In this document: positions 52,388 to 60,839 of the stretch, piece after piece
Layout: the number at the start of each line of letters is the position of its first letter
Position numbering within the stretch: position 1 is the first letter of the stretch
Assembly: GCF_035762905.1 (NCBI RefSeq)
Contig: NZ_DASUCC010000009.1
Coordinates: 1 to 64,000 of the forward strand
Source of the DNA: DASYTH01 sp035762905
GTDB taxonomy: Bacteria; Actinomycetota; Actinomycetes; Mycobacteriales; Pseudonocardiaceae
DNA length: 64,000 bases
Direction: 5' to 3'
Notes under the pieces: generated by a model
What the model saw: only the letters and a program-made list of their open reading frames with translations
Database searches by the model: none
What the model was told of the DNA's origin: nothing
Program-made: the position numbers and the translations under genes

Positions 52388-52999
52388 ATGATCAGCATAT
52401 TCTTCCTCGTCAGTTCGCTCGTCGTGATCGTCACCCCGGGACAGGACGCCGCACTCATCACCCAGACGGTGCTGCGCTCCGCTCGCCGCGCCCCCGCACT
52501 GGCGGCCGCCGCCGGCATGATCACCGGCGGTGTCGGGCACGTGTGCCTTGCCATAACCGGCGTATCGCTGCTGCTGCGCACCAACCCCGGCCTGTTCATC
52601 GTGGTGCAGATCACCGGGGCGACGGTCCTGTTGTTCTGGGGCGCATGGACGATGTGGGAGTCCTTCCGCCCGGCCACGGCCCGCGGCCCGGAGACCGAGC
52701 CGGCCGGCGGCAGATCATTCGCGATCGGGTTTCTCTCCGCAGCTACCAATGCGAAGTCGGCGATTTTCCTGCTCGTCTTCCTCCCGCAGTTCGTGCCGGC
52801 AGGCCTGCCGCCCATCTCCACGATGGTGGTGTTGGCGGCCGTCTACCTCACTCTGGCGAGCACCTGGCTGACCATCCTCGTCGAGTTGGTCTACCGAATG
52901 CGGGAACGGGTCCTGGCCAGGCGCACCAGGCTGCTACTGCAACGAATCATGGCAGTGGTGCTCCTCGGTTTTGCCGTCCGGCTGCTCCTCGGCCTCTGA
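52388..52999 (+). CDS. LysE family amino-acid exporter
   Basis: A 203-residue membrane protein with about six helices and the LysE/RhtB N-terminal motif VIVTPGQDAALITQTVLRSA. Other helices are LAAAAGMITGGVGHVCLAIT, LFIVVQITGATVLLFWGAWT and LAAVYLTLASTWLTIL-like. LysE proteins export amino acids and small amine-containing metabolites. Its place at the end of the adenylation/PLP/AurF operon suggests that the final product, or a toxic modified amino acid, is exported. Start ATG at 52388, 41 bases after the AurF gene. Confidence 0.9.
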   Translation: MISIFFLVSSLVVIVTPGQDAALITQTVLRSARRAPALAAAAGMITGGVGHVCLAITGVSLLLRTNPGLFIVVQITGATVLLFWGAWTMWESFRPATARGPETEPAGGRSFAIGFLSAATNAKSAIFLLVFLPQFVPAGLPPISTMVVLAAVYLTLASTWLTILVELVYRMRERVLARRTRLLLQRIMAVVLLGFAVRLLLGL

Positions 53000-53032
53000 C
53001 CGGACCGACCACCCCGGCCGGGGCATTGGGTG

Positions 53033-53246
53033 GGACCTGATCGTCGATCACCAGTGGTGGGAAGCGATCCGAGCGGGGTGGTGTTCACCACCGGTCGAGG
53101 TGCAGTACCTCGTCGAGGGGCTGGCCGGCGCCGGAGAGCAACCTGCTCTCAGCTTCCGCGTCTACCATGCGTCAGCAGCCGGCAGCCGGGTTCAGGAAAT
53201 GGGGTACGTGTGTACCGAAATCACGGTGCCACAAGGCGGACCATGA
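53033..53246 (+). other. Possible short gene or gene end, unsupported start
   Basis: One frame reads a protein-like stretch (IVDHQWWEAIRAGWCSPPVE, YLVEGLAGAGEQPALSFRVY) and ends in an ATGA overlap with the next lipoprotein gene. There is no ATG or GTG start with a ribosome site after the LysE stop. It may be the tail of a lost gene. Confidence 0.3.
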
Positions 53247-53806
53247 GCTCATCATGGCAGGTCCACACAGGGACCTTGGTCACCATACTGATCAGCGTGG
53301 TTGTCGCGGTGTCGGGATGTGACAGTTCGACCGACCGGCCGGTGGCAGCCACAACGAGCGGTAGCGCCCAACCAGCAACCGGTACCGGTGAACCCACCGG
53401 CGCCCCAGCCACCACCGGCGCACAACCGAGTTCCACCCCGGCCGCTGCCCCGCCGGACTTTCCGCCGGCCGTCGCACCGGCGAAGCTTGAACACGGCCGC
53501 ACCTATTGGGGCGTCTACGTCACAGTTGTTCGCACGGATGACAACTTCCAGATCAAGCCGGAGGACCAGAACCGGCTCGATGCGGCGGAGAAGTCGTTGA
53601 CGGACCTCGGGTACGAGCCGGATGCCGGAGCGTACGATGTCGGCTGCGAGCAGGGTCTCCGCGAACAGCTCCGGTTGGATCCGCAGCGCAACTACGCCAC
53701 GGTCCGGATCTTCTTCGCCGAGCAGGCCATGGCCCAGCAGTTCGTCAAGGCATATCAGCCAGGCATCGTCGGTACCGCAAAGGTGACCCTGTACTGCATG
53801 GACTGA
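53243..53806 (+). CDS. Secreted lipoprotein of unknown function
   Basis: A 187-residue protein with a signal sequence and lipobox VAVSGC near residue 26, a long Thr/Pro/Ala-rich linker (residues 30-75) and a C-terminal domain of about 100 residues (TYWGVYVTVVRTDDNFQIKP, RLDAAEKSLTDLGYEPDAGA, DVGCEQGLREQLRLD, TVRIFFAEQAMAQQFVKAYQ) with two cysteines. I do not recognise the domain; its size and ending look like small extracellular binding modules. No obvious operon partner downstream. Confidence 0.75.
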   Translation: MSSSWQVHTGTLVTILISVVVAVSGCDSSTDRPVAATTSGSAQPATGTGEPTGAPATTGAQPSSTPAAAPPDFPPAVAPAKLEHGRTYWGVYVTVVRTDDNFQIKPEDQNRLDAAEKSLTDLGYEPDAGAYDVGCEQGLREQLRLDPQRNYATVRIFFAEQAMAQQFVKAYQPGIVGTAKVTLYCMD

Positions 53807-54033
53807 CCTTCGCCGTTTCTGTCCTGCTCGCGCCGCACCGATCCCCGCGATCAGGACGTCGACGCCGCCACGCTAATTGTGCGCCGAATCCTGCCTCGCC
53901 CGTCGTTGTCCGAGATCGAATCCGGCCGGATCCGCGGTGCGGTACTGATCGATGTCCGGCCGATGTTTGATCAGGATCGGGATCGGCGACGGTGGTGCCC
54001 GGCTGATCGAGATTCGAGGAAGGAGTCAATTCG

Positions 54034-54471
54034 GTGCGTACGACTCGTAGGCGAGTGGGACAGGTCGTCGCCACACTCGGCGTGGCGGCACTGGCGGTTG
54101 TCGGTGTTCAAGGCACGGCGCAGGCACACCACGGTGCGGCCCACCGGCTGCAGATGGTCAGCGTGACCTGTCATACCCTGCTGGATCCCGGCGACGACGA
54201 GGAGCCATACCTGAAGCTGAACGGCGATCGGTTCTGGAGCCACTCGGACTGTGCTCCGGGGACGCGGCTCGATCTCAGCGGCGTCACCAGGGATTTCTGG
54301 GCGGACGCCGATCTGGAGTTGATGGAGGACGACTTCGGGCCGGACGACGACGTCCTGTATGCCCGGGTCGGCCCGGAAGCCAACCAGGGCGTGCAGACCC
54401 GGACCCGGTTCGTGTTCACCGGGGTCACCAATATTCCCTGGTACACCATGGAATGGTTCGTAACCGGTTAG
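54034..54471 (+). CDS. Small secreted protein of unknown function
   Basis: A 145-residue product with a signal peptide (RRVGQVVATLGVAALAVVGV, cleavage near AQA-HH) and a beta-rich mature domain with two cysteines (VSVTCHTLLDPG, SHSDCAPGTRLDL) and many acidic residues (LELMEDDFGPDDDV). It contains YLKLNGDRFWSHSDC, which recalls short beta-sandwich proteins found in exported actinobacterial proteins. AAGGAG lies nine bases before the GTG start. A strong hairpin follows. The 227-base region before it shows no other gene. Confidence 0.78.
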   Translation: MRTTRRRVGQVVATLGVAALAVVGVQGTAQAHHGAAHRLQMVSVTCHTLLDPGDDEEPYLKLNGDRFWSHSDCAPGTRLDLSGVTRDFWADADLELMEDDFGPDDDVLYARVGPEANQGVQTRTRFVFTGVTNIPWYTMEWFVTG

Positions 54472-54478
54472 GCTAAAC

Positions 54479-54514
54479 AGGTGAAAAGGGCCGGGCTGAC
54501 GGCCCTTTTCACCT
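54479..54514 (+). terminator. Strong rho-independent-like terminator
   Basis: AGGTGAAAAGGGCC (54479-54492) and GGCCCTTTTCACCT (54501-54514) form a perfect 14-pair stem with an eight-base loop, eight bases after the stop. The CCCTTTT run in the right arm and AGGTTT after it are unusually T-rich here. Confidence 0.88.
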
Positions 54515-54571
54515 AGGTTTACCATCTCCTGGAACATGTCGGGGATTTTCGTTTCGGTCCAGGGGATTGAT

Positions 54572-57517
54572 GTGGAGTTTCGGCTGCTTGGCCCGGTCGG
54601 GGCCTGGGTTGACAGCCAGATGGTTCGGGTCGGCGGGCGGCGGGAGCGCACGATGCTCGCGGTGCTCCTGCTTGCGGCCGGCCGCCTGGTGCCGATCGAG
54701 AGGCTCATCGACGCGGTCTGGGGTGACGCGCCGCCCACGACCGCGCGCCGGCAGGTGCACAACGCGGCGTCGGAGCTGCGCCGCGCGCTCGGCGGGCTGC
54801 TGGTGACCAGGGAACCGGGTTACCAGCTCGTGGTCCGACCGGAGGCGGTCGACCTGCGGGTGTTCGACGCACGCGTCATGGCGGCACGGCAGAACCTGGC
54901 CGAAGGCCGGCTCGCCGATGCGGCGGCCGGGTTCCACGACGTGCTGCGATTATGGCGCGGGCCGGCACTCAGCGGCGTGACCGGTCTCGCCGGCGAGGCG
55001 GCTCGCCTCGAGGAGCGCCGGTTGACGGTGCTGGCCGACCGGATCGACGCCGAGCTGGCGCTGGGCCGGCACGCCGACCTGGTGGACGAGCTGGCCGGTC
55101 TGGCCGCCGACCATCCGCTGCGCGAACGGTTCTGCGCTCAGCTGATGCTCGCGCTGTATCGGTGCGGCCGGCGGGCGGAGGCGTTGCAGGTGTACCGGGA
55201 CGCGCGGCGCGCGCTGGTCGAAGGACTCGGCCTCGATCCGCACGACGAGCTGCGCCGGCTGCAACGGGCGATGCTCACCGGTGATCCCTGCATCGACCTC
55301 GCACCGGCATCCACGTCCGGCCCACCCGTCGCGCCCTGCCTGTTGCCGGCCGACATCGCCGACTTCACCGGACGCGCCGACGAGGTCGACCGGCTGCGCG
55401 CCGTGCTGGCCAGGGCCGGCGACGACGCCGTGGTGGTGTCGGCACTGGCCGGCCGTGGGGGTGTCGGCAAGACCGTGCTCGCCGTACATGTGGCACACGG
55501 GCTGCGCGCCTCGTTCCGCGAGGGGCAGTTGTACGTGAACCTGCGTGGCGGCCAGGTGGATCCGGGCGAGGTGCTCGGCCGGTTCCTGCGCACGCTCGGC
55601 GTGGCCGATCCGGCACTGCCGGCGACGCTCGACGAGCGGGCCGAGCTGTACCGCAACCGGTTGGCCGGGCGCCGGATCCTGGTATTGCTGGACGACGCCG
55701 GCGGCGAGGCCCAGGTGGATCCGTTGCTGCCGGGCGGACCCGGCAGCGCGGTGGTGGTGACCAGTCGCGCCCGGCTGGCCGGTCTTGTCGGCGCGCACCG
55801 GATCGAGCTCGACGTGCCGACCCGGGCGGAGGCGTTGACGCTGCTCGGGAGGATCGTCGGTGCCGACCGGGTGGCGGCCGAGCCGCGCGCCGCGCGGCAG
55901 CTGGTGGACCTGTGCGCCCGGCTGCCGCTCGCGGTGCGGATCGCCGGCGCCCGGCTCGCCGCCCGGCCGCACTGGCGGCTGGCGGACCTGGCCGTGCGGC
56001 TGAGCGATGAGCGCCAACGGCTCGACGAGCTGACCTACGGTTCGTTGGCCGTGCGGACCAGCCTCGAGCTGTCCGTTCGTGGACTGGACCCGGACGCGCG
56101 CCGGCTGTTCCACCGGCTCGGGTCGGTGCAGGCGCCGGATTTCGCCGACTGGATCGGGGCGGCGTTGCTGGACCTACCCAGGCCCAGGGCGCAGGAGCTG
56201 GCCGAGCGGCTGGTGGACGCGCGGCTGCTGGAGGCGGTCGGCCGGGACGACGACGATCAGATGCGCTACCGGTTCCACGACCTGGTCCGGGACTACGCGC
56301 GCGAGCGGGCCGAAGCGGAGGAGACTTCGGCGCAGTGGCGGGCCGTCGTGGCCACGACATTCGGCGGCCGAATGGCCCCGGCCGAGGGGGTGCGTCGGCG
56401 CACGGGCCTGCCCGGACCCGTTCGGCGTCGCCCGCCGCGGACCGAACCCGACTCGTCGACCTGGCTGGAGACCGAGCGGCTCGCTGTCGTGGCGGCCGTG
56501 CGCCGGGCCGCCGAACTGGCACTGGACGAACTGGCCTGGGATCTCGGGAAGAGCTGTGTCAGCCTGTTCGCCACCCGGTGGTACCTGGACGACTGGGGGT
56601 TGGCCATCGACCACGCGCTGGCCGCGACACGCCGCTCGGGTAACCGGCGCGGGCAGGCGGCGACCCTGTACTGCCAGGCCGCGCTGCTGGACGCGAAGGG
56701 CAGCTACGAATCGGCCATGAGCTCGGTGCGGCAGGCCCGGCATCTGTTCGAGGCGGCGGGGGACCGGCACGGGCACGGTCTCGCGCTGGTCCACGCCGCA
56801 CATCTGGCGCGCCGGCTGGGCCGGTGGGAATTCGCGCTGGCCGCCGGCGAGCAGGGCCGTGCCGACCTGCACGCGGTGGGGGACCGCGCCGCCGAGGGGT
56901 CGGCGGTGTGCAGTCTCGCGCAGACTCGGCTGGCGCTGGGCCAGCCGGACCTGGTGGCCGAAGGGCTGTCCGATGCGCTGGACATCCTCTCCGGCACCGG
57001 AAACCGTCGCGACCACGCGCAGGTGTTGCACTCCGTGGCAGAACTGCACTTCCGGCGGGGCATGTTCGACCAGGCGCTCGAGGCGTTCGGCCAGGTGCTG
57101 CGCGTTGCCGGTGAGCTGGACGACAAGGTCGGCGAGGTCTACGCCCGGCACGGTGTCGGCGCCTGCCAACTGCGCCGGGGCCAGCACACCCGGGCCGAAG
57201 CCGAGCTGGTCCGTGCACTGAGCCTGGCCAGGAACACCGGCCTGCGGTTCGTGGAGGCTCGGGTGCACGGCGATCTCGCCGAGCTCAGCCGGGTTCGTGG
57301 ACGGGCGGGCGAGGCGGCCGAGTCGGTGCAGCGGGCGGCCGAACTGTGGCGGACCCTGAAAGCCCCACGCTGGCAGGCCAGAGCACTGCGCCGGTTGAGC
57401 GACGTTCGGCATGCCGCCGGTGACAATCGCGGCGCCAACCAGGCCTGGGCACAGGCCCAGTCCCTGCTCTCCGCACTGGGTGCCGACTCCGAGGTGTCAG
57501 TCGTCCACACGGGATAG
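54572..57517 (+). CDS. AfsR/SARP-family transcriptional regulator (BTAD, NB-ARC, TPR)
   Basis: A 981-residue regulator. An OmpR-type winged helix and BTAD domain occupy residues 1-240 (EFRLLGPVGAWVDSQMVRVG, DAVWGDAPPTTARRQVHNAA, LALYRCGRRAEALQVYRDAR). The NB-ARC ATPase follows, with P-loop Lys300 in GRGGVGKTVL and RILVLLDDAGG. The C-terminal third is tetratricopeptide repeats (SAVCSLAQTRLALGQPDLVA, YARHGVGACQLRRGQHTRAE). Such proteins activate antibiotic gene clusters on ATP binding. It is the nearest regulator to the AurF-type operon. I chose the GTG at 54572 (AGGGGA upstream); ATG at 54536 is possible. It has one TTA codon at 54950. Confidence 0.9.
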   Translation: MEFRLLGPVGAWVDSQMVRVGGRRERTMLAVLLLAAGRLVPIERLIDAVWGDAPPTTARRQVHNAASELRRALGGLLVTREPGYQLVVRPEAVDLRVFDARVMAARQNLAEGRLADAAAGFHDVLRLWRGPALSGVTGLAGEAARLEERRLTVLADRIDAELALGRHADLVDELAGLAADHPLRERFCAQLMLALYRCGRRAEALQVYRDARRALVEGLGLDPHDELRRLQRAMLTGDPCIDLAPASTSGPPVAPCLLPADIADFTGRADEVDRLRAVLARAGDDAVVVSALAGRGGVGKTVLAVHVAHGLRASFREGQLYVNLRGGQVDPGEVLGRFLRTLGVADPALPATLDERAELYRNRLAGRRILVLLDDAGGEAQVDPLLPGGPGSAVVVTSRARLAGLVGAHRIELDVPTRAEALTLLGRIVGADRVAAEPRAARQLVDLCARLPLAVRIAGARLAARPHWRLADLAVRLSDERQRLDELTYGSLAVRTSLELSVRGLDPDARRLFHRLGSVQAPDFADWIGAALLDLPRPRAQELAERLVDARLLEAVGRDDDDQMRYRFHDLVRDYARERAEAEETSAQWRAVVATTFGGRMAPAEGVRRRTGLPGPVRRRPPRTEPDSSTWLETERLAVVAAVRRAAELALDELAWDLGKSCVSLFATRWYLDDWGLAIDHALAATRRSGNRRGQAATLYCQAALLDAKGSYESAMSSVRQARHLFEAAGDRHGHGLALVHAAHLARRLGRWEFALAAGEQGRADLHAVGDRAAEGSAVCSLAQTRLALGQPDLVAEGLSDALDILSGTGNRRDHAQVLHSVAELHFRRGMFDQALEAFGQVLRVAGELDDKVGEVYARHGVGACQLRRGQHTRAEAELVRALSLARNTGLRFVEARVHGDLAELSRVRGRAGEAAESVQRAAELWRTLKAPRWQARALRRLSDVRHAAGDNRGANQAWAQAQSLLSALGADSEVSVVHTG

Positions 57518-57549
57518 CCGAACCGGTCCGTCGTCCACCCAGCCGGGTG

Positions 57550-58194
57550 CTACCGGCCGCGTCCGCGTGGATGTCTGATCCGCACCGTGCCCATTCCAGA
57601 CCTGCCGTACACCCGCAACACCGGCATGGTGGGATCCGGTGGATCGGTGGCCTTGTTGACCACGCTGCCCGACCGGCTGATCGCCTCTACCAACACCACG
57701 GTCCAGCCCCGGGGGACGATCACCGTGACGGTCCCGGCCCCCACGGTGGCGTGCAGGGAGACCTCGCTGTGCGGGCAGACCGCGGTGGTGAAGTCGATGG
57801 AGATGGTGCCCATCCCGCATTCGGCCTTGATGGTGCGCGGGACCGTCCAGCGACCGTGCTGCCGCACGGTGCCGGCGCCGGTGCTGAGCACAAGCGGTTG
57901 TTCAGTGCCGACCAACTCGCGATGCCGGATGTCCGGCAGATCGATCAGCACGCTGTTCAGCTCACCCCTGGTCTGGGCCGACAACGCCCGGTCGGTGCGC
58001 GCGCTGAACTCCTCCAGCGTGAGAAGACCCTGTCCCACGGCCTTCTCCAGCACTCCGACCACGTGCCGGCGTTCGGCATCGGACACCCGCAACATCCGGG
58101 AATCCGGCGGCCCGGAGTGCTGCTCGTCCCCATCATCAACCACGCTCGTACGGTAACCGGTGGTCAGCACGACGGTCTCGTGGGTGCTGTCCAT
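57550..58194 (-). CDS. DUF1707 / LiaF-like domain protein
   Basis: About 214 residues. The DUF1707 segment is LRVSDAERRHVVGVLEKAVG followed by LLTLEEFSARTDRALSAQTR; the C-terminal 100 residues form a beta helix-like LiaF/DUF2154-type domain (MGTISIDFTTAVCPHSEVSL, VTVIVPRGWTVVLVEAISRS). DUF1707 proteins are small actinobacterial proteins of unknown role, often membrane or envelope linked; here no membrane helix separates the two parts, so the protein is probably cytosolic. The start at 58194 (MDSTHETVVLTTG) is preferred; the frame runs open to 58251. Convergent with the AfsR-type gene. Confidence 0.83.
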   Translation of the reverse strand: MDSTHETVVLTTGYRTSVVDDGDEQHSGPPDSRMLRVSDAERRHVVGVLEKAVGQGLLTLEEFSARTDRALSAQTRGELNSVLIDLPDIRHRELVGTEQPLVLSTGAGTVRQHGRWTVPRTIKAECGMGTISIDFTTAVCPHSEVSLHATVGAGTVTVIVPRGWTVVLVEAISRSGSVVNKATDPPDPTMPVLRVYGRSGMGTVRIRHPRGRGR

Positions 58195-58284
58195 CGGCCC
58201 ACGCAGCCGGAATTGTCCACCGGCACAACGCAATCCGCACGCGATCACCACCTAGCCTCGCGACTGGGGTCGGGCCATCGGACG

Positions 58285-58625
58285 GGATCGGGGTTCGTTG
58301 ACCCGCACGGGTTCCTGATCGTCAACAGCCGGGTGACCAGCCCCGCGGCGGCCGAGAGCTACTTCCTCGGCCGGCCATGGCATCCCGGCGGGATCCGGCC
58401 GCCGTGGCCCAGGTCGTCATTCGCGACACCATGCTGCCGGCTGCGATCAAGAGCGCGCCATGGACCGACTTCTCCGGATTCTCCTGGCGCGACGTCAGGT
58501 TGTTCGAGTACGACAATCACGGCCCGGGCGCCGGCACGGGCCCGGACCGCCCGCAGTTGTCCGACGCCGAAGCCGCGCAATACACCGTCGCCGACTATCT
58601 GGGCGACTGGAACCCACGCTGCTGA
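58285..58625 (+). pseudogene. C-terminal remnant of a pectinesterase gene
   Basis: The first frame reads FVDPHGFLIVNSRVTSPAAA, then ESYFLGRPWHPGG; after a one-base shift near 58387 the second frame continues DPAAVAQVVIRDTMLPAAIK, SAPWTDFSGFSWRDVRLFEY and QLSDAEAAQYTVADYLGDWN to a TGA at 58623. LGRPW is the hallmark of pectin methylesterases, and the rest matches their C terminus. The catalytic first two-thirds are missing and no ribosome site or signal peptide is present, so this is a relic of a secreted carbohydrate esterase. Confidence 0.8.
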
Positions 58626-58683
58626 ACCACAAGCCAACCAACGGGGCGATCTCGTGATGACCGCTACCCGTGTGCTGCGGCGG

Positions 58684-59304
58684 TCACTGAACGCCGAACT
58701 TGACCACCTTGTCGGCGGTGCCTTCCTTGGACTGGTAGCCCTGCACGTCGATGCCGAAGGCGCGGAAGTACTCCGCCGCCTCCACCAGCAGGGCCGTGGT
58801 GTCGCCGCGGCCCGAGCCGTACCGGCCGGAGTGGTCGTTGATCACCCAGCCGCCCTCGTGGAAGAGCTCGCCGCCGATCCGGCCCTCGCCGACGTCCAGC
58901 TCGCCGCCCGCGCCGAACGTGGCGGCCAGGGTGGGATGACCGAGCCCGTCGACCGATTTGAGACCCGATACGTCGGTGCCGAACGCCTGCGGAAACTTGG
59001 TGGGATCCTCGACGCCGAGGATCAGGTGGCCGTCGCCCCGGATGACCCACAGGTACACGACGCCCTCGACCGGCGTCATGCCGCCCGGCTCCTCGGTGAG
59101 GTCGAACCACCCCGCGTTCAGCCGCATCGGCGCGTGGGGAACCCCATCCTGGTTCACGATGTCCCCGCCGGTCGGCACATCGCCCTGGTACGGAGCCTCC
59201 TGCCGCTTCACCTTCTTCGGCAGGCGGGCGGCGCCGAATCGCAGCGTCAGCCGGTCCATGACGTTCTCGACGTACTGCTGCTCGCGCTGGCCTTCGAGAT
59301 TCAT
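58684..59304 (-). CDS. Conserved-looking cytosolic protein of unknown function
   Basis: A 206-residue protein that I do not recognise. The start (NLEGQREQQYVENVMDRLTL) is helical; the middle has alternating beta strands (VVYLWVIRGDGHLILGVEDP, LAATFGAGGELDVGEGRIGG, GGWVINDHSGRYGSGRGDTT) and the end is LLVEAAEYFRAFGIDVQGYQ. There is no signal or membrane helix. The motif NDHSGRYG may be catalytic or ligand-binding. Together with the 137-residue gene 35 bases upstream on the same strand it forms a likely two-gene operon. Confidence 0.72.
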   Translation of the reverse strand: MNLEGQREQQYVENVMDRLTLRFGAARLPKKVKRQEAPYQGDVPTGGDIVNQDGVPHAPMRLNAGWFDLTEEPGGMTPVEGVVYLWVIRGDGHLILGVEDPTKFPQAFGTDVSGLKSVDGLGHPTLAATFGAGGELDVGEGRIGGELFHEGGWVINDHSGRYGSGRGDTTALLVEAAEYFRAFGIDVQGYQSKEGTADKVVKFGVQ

Positions 59305-59339
59305 CTGCGGAATTCCTTTCCGTGCTGGGGATGTGGCGG

Positions 59340-59753
59340 TCAGCTACCGAGCAGCTGGGCGATCAGCTCCCGGCGGCGTTCCTCCGGGATGTCGGCGAAC
59401 TCGGCGTCCTCGGCGAGCAGCGCCTCGATGTCCACGTCGGACAGTGTCAGCGGCTCGCTGCTGTCCGGGTCCTCCGCCGGCGCCTCGGCGTGCCGCTCGG
59501 CGAGTTCGTAGACGAGCGCCTCGAGTCGGCCCGCGTCGGCCAGCAGCGCAGCCCGCTCGTCCTCGGGCAGCTCGTCGAGCTGGCGGACCAGCTCGTCGGT
59601 CAGCGGGTGGTCGGCCGGGTCGGCGAGCCCGGCCCGCTCGACGAACGACGCCCGCAGCTCCTCCCACGACTTTTCCGCCTCGCCGGCCCGATCGGCCAGA
59701 AGTTCTTGTACCGGTTGGTAAATCCACGTCCACAGCTCGTCCACAGTGGCCAT
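59340..59753 (-). CDS. Small acidic helical protein of unknown function
   Basis: A 137-residue, very acidic and mostly helical protein (VDELWTWIYQPVQELLADRA, ELVRQLDELPEDERAALLAD, DVDIEALLAEDAEFADIPEE). The ATG at 59753 follows GGGAG; the frame extends to 59846 without a better start. No cysteine, membrane helix or known motif. It is first in a pair with the 206-residue protein and probably forms a complex with it or serves as its chaperone; this rests only on position. Confidence 0.68.
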   Translation of the reverse strand: MATVDELWTWIYQPVQELLADRAGEAEKSWEELRASFVERAGLADPADHPLTDELVRQLDELPEDERAALLADAGRLEALVYELAERHAEAPAEDPDSSEPLTLSDVDIEALLAEDAEFADIPEERRRELIAQLLGS

Positions 59754-59939
59754 TCGTACTCCCTGAGAGAATCGGTCCGTGCACCCACAGTAAGTGCGCG
59801 GTTTCGGACCGGTCATGCACCGGAACGCATCTGATTCGGGCAGCAATACCTGCGCGATGGGGTCACCAGACCGATGCGAAACGCACGCCGGTGATCAGCG
59901 GCTTTCATCGGACGGTGCGCCGCCCGATCGGGACATCGC

Positions 59940-60791
59940 TCAAAACAGCGTCGCGGGCTCGGCCGGTTCCGGCTCGGGCAGCGCGTCGAGGCCGGGCACC
60001 AGCGCCCGCACGTCGTCGTGGAACCGGCGGGCGAGCGCCGGTGCGTCGTCGTTGTCGGGGGTATGCACGAAGACCGTCGGCGACCGGCCCTCGCGCAGCC
60101 AGCCGGCGACCACCCCGGTCCATGGCCGCCACCCCACGACCGTCTCCTCGACCGAGTCCCGGCCCAGGTAGCGGACGATCGGCCGGTCGGTCAGCGCCCG
60201 CGTCCGTCGCGGCAGCCGCGGTTTCTTGGCCCAGGCGTCCTGCTCGGCCTCGCTGGTCGGCGGGCTGTGGAAGAAGACCGTGGTGTCGAACGGCACCCAC
60301 TCGGCGTCCGCGTCGGCGAGTGTCCCCTCCAGCAGCGACGTCGAGCCGGCGTCGGTGAAGAACCCGGGGTGGCGCACTTCCACGGCGCGTTGGCGGTCGG
60401 CGGGAAGCCGGCGCAGGAAGCGGCCGAGCGCGTCGACCTCCGAAGGGTCGAACGAGCCGGGCAACTGGGTCCACAGGACCGCCCGTTCGCCGAGGGGTTC
60501 GATCGCGTCCAGGAACGCCCGCATCTCGGCCTCGACACCGGAGAACCGCCGCTCGTGCGTGACGACCCTGGGCAGCTTGACCACGAACCGGAAGCCGGGG
60601 TCGGTCTGCTGCGCCCAGGTCTCAACGGTGCTTCTGGCGGGGGTCGCGTAGAAGGTGGTGTTGCCTTCGACCGCGTTGCACCAGCCGGCGTAGGCCCGCA
60701 GGCGCTCCTTGGCCGGCAGCGACTGTGGCAGGAACCGCCCGGGCCACGCCTTGTGGGTCCACATCGCGCAGCCGACATGAAGACGTGCCAC
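59940..60791 (-). CDS. DUF72 family protein
   Basis: A 283-residue TIM-barrel protein of the DUF72 (YecE-like) family: LHVGCAMWTHKAWPGRFLP, YAGWCNAVEGNTTFYATPAR, FRFVVKLPRVVTHERRFSG, AVLWTQLPGSFDPSEVDALG, AVEVRHPGFFTDA. The biochemical role of the family is not established; structures resemble phosphate-sugar isomerase or nuclease barrels. The gene stands alone, convergent with nothing obvious; 48 bases separate it from the enolase-superfamily gene on the same strand. The 186-base region between it and the preceding small protein gene shows no gene. Confidence 0.88.
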   Translation of the reverse strand: MARLHVGCAMWTHKAWPGRFLPQSLPAKERLRAYAGWCNAVEGNTTFYATPARSTVETWAQQTDPGFRFVVKLPRVVTHERRFSGVEAEMRAFLDAIEPLGERAVLWTQLPGSFDPSEVDALGRFLRRLPADRQRAVEVRHPGFFTDAGSTSLLEGTLADADAEWVPFDTTVFFHSPPTSEAEQDAWAKKPRLPRRTRALTDRPIVRYLGRDSVEETVVGWRPWTGVVAGWLREGRSPTVFVHTPDNDDAPALARRFHDDVRALVPGLDALPEPEPAEPATLF

Positions 60792-60839
60792 TTCGCCCAG
60801 CTCCCATCGGTCGTGAGCGAAACTACTACCCGGGCTCCG

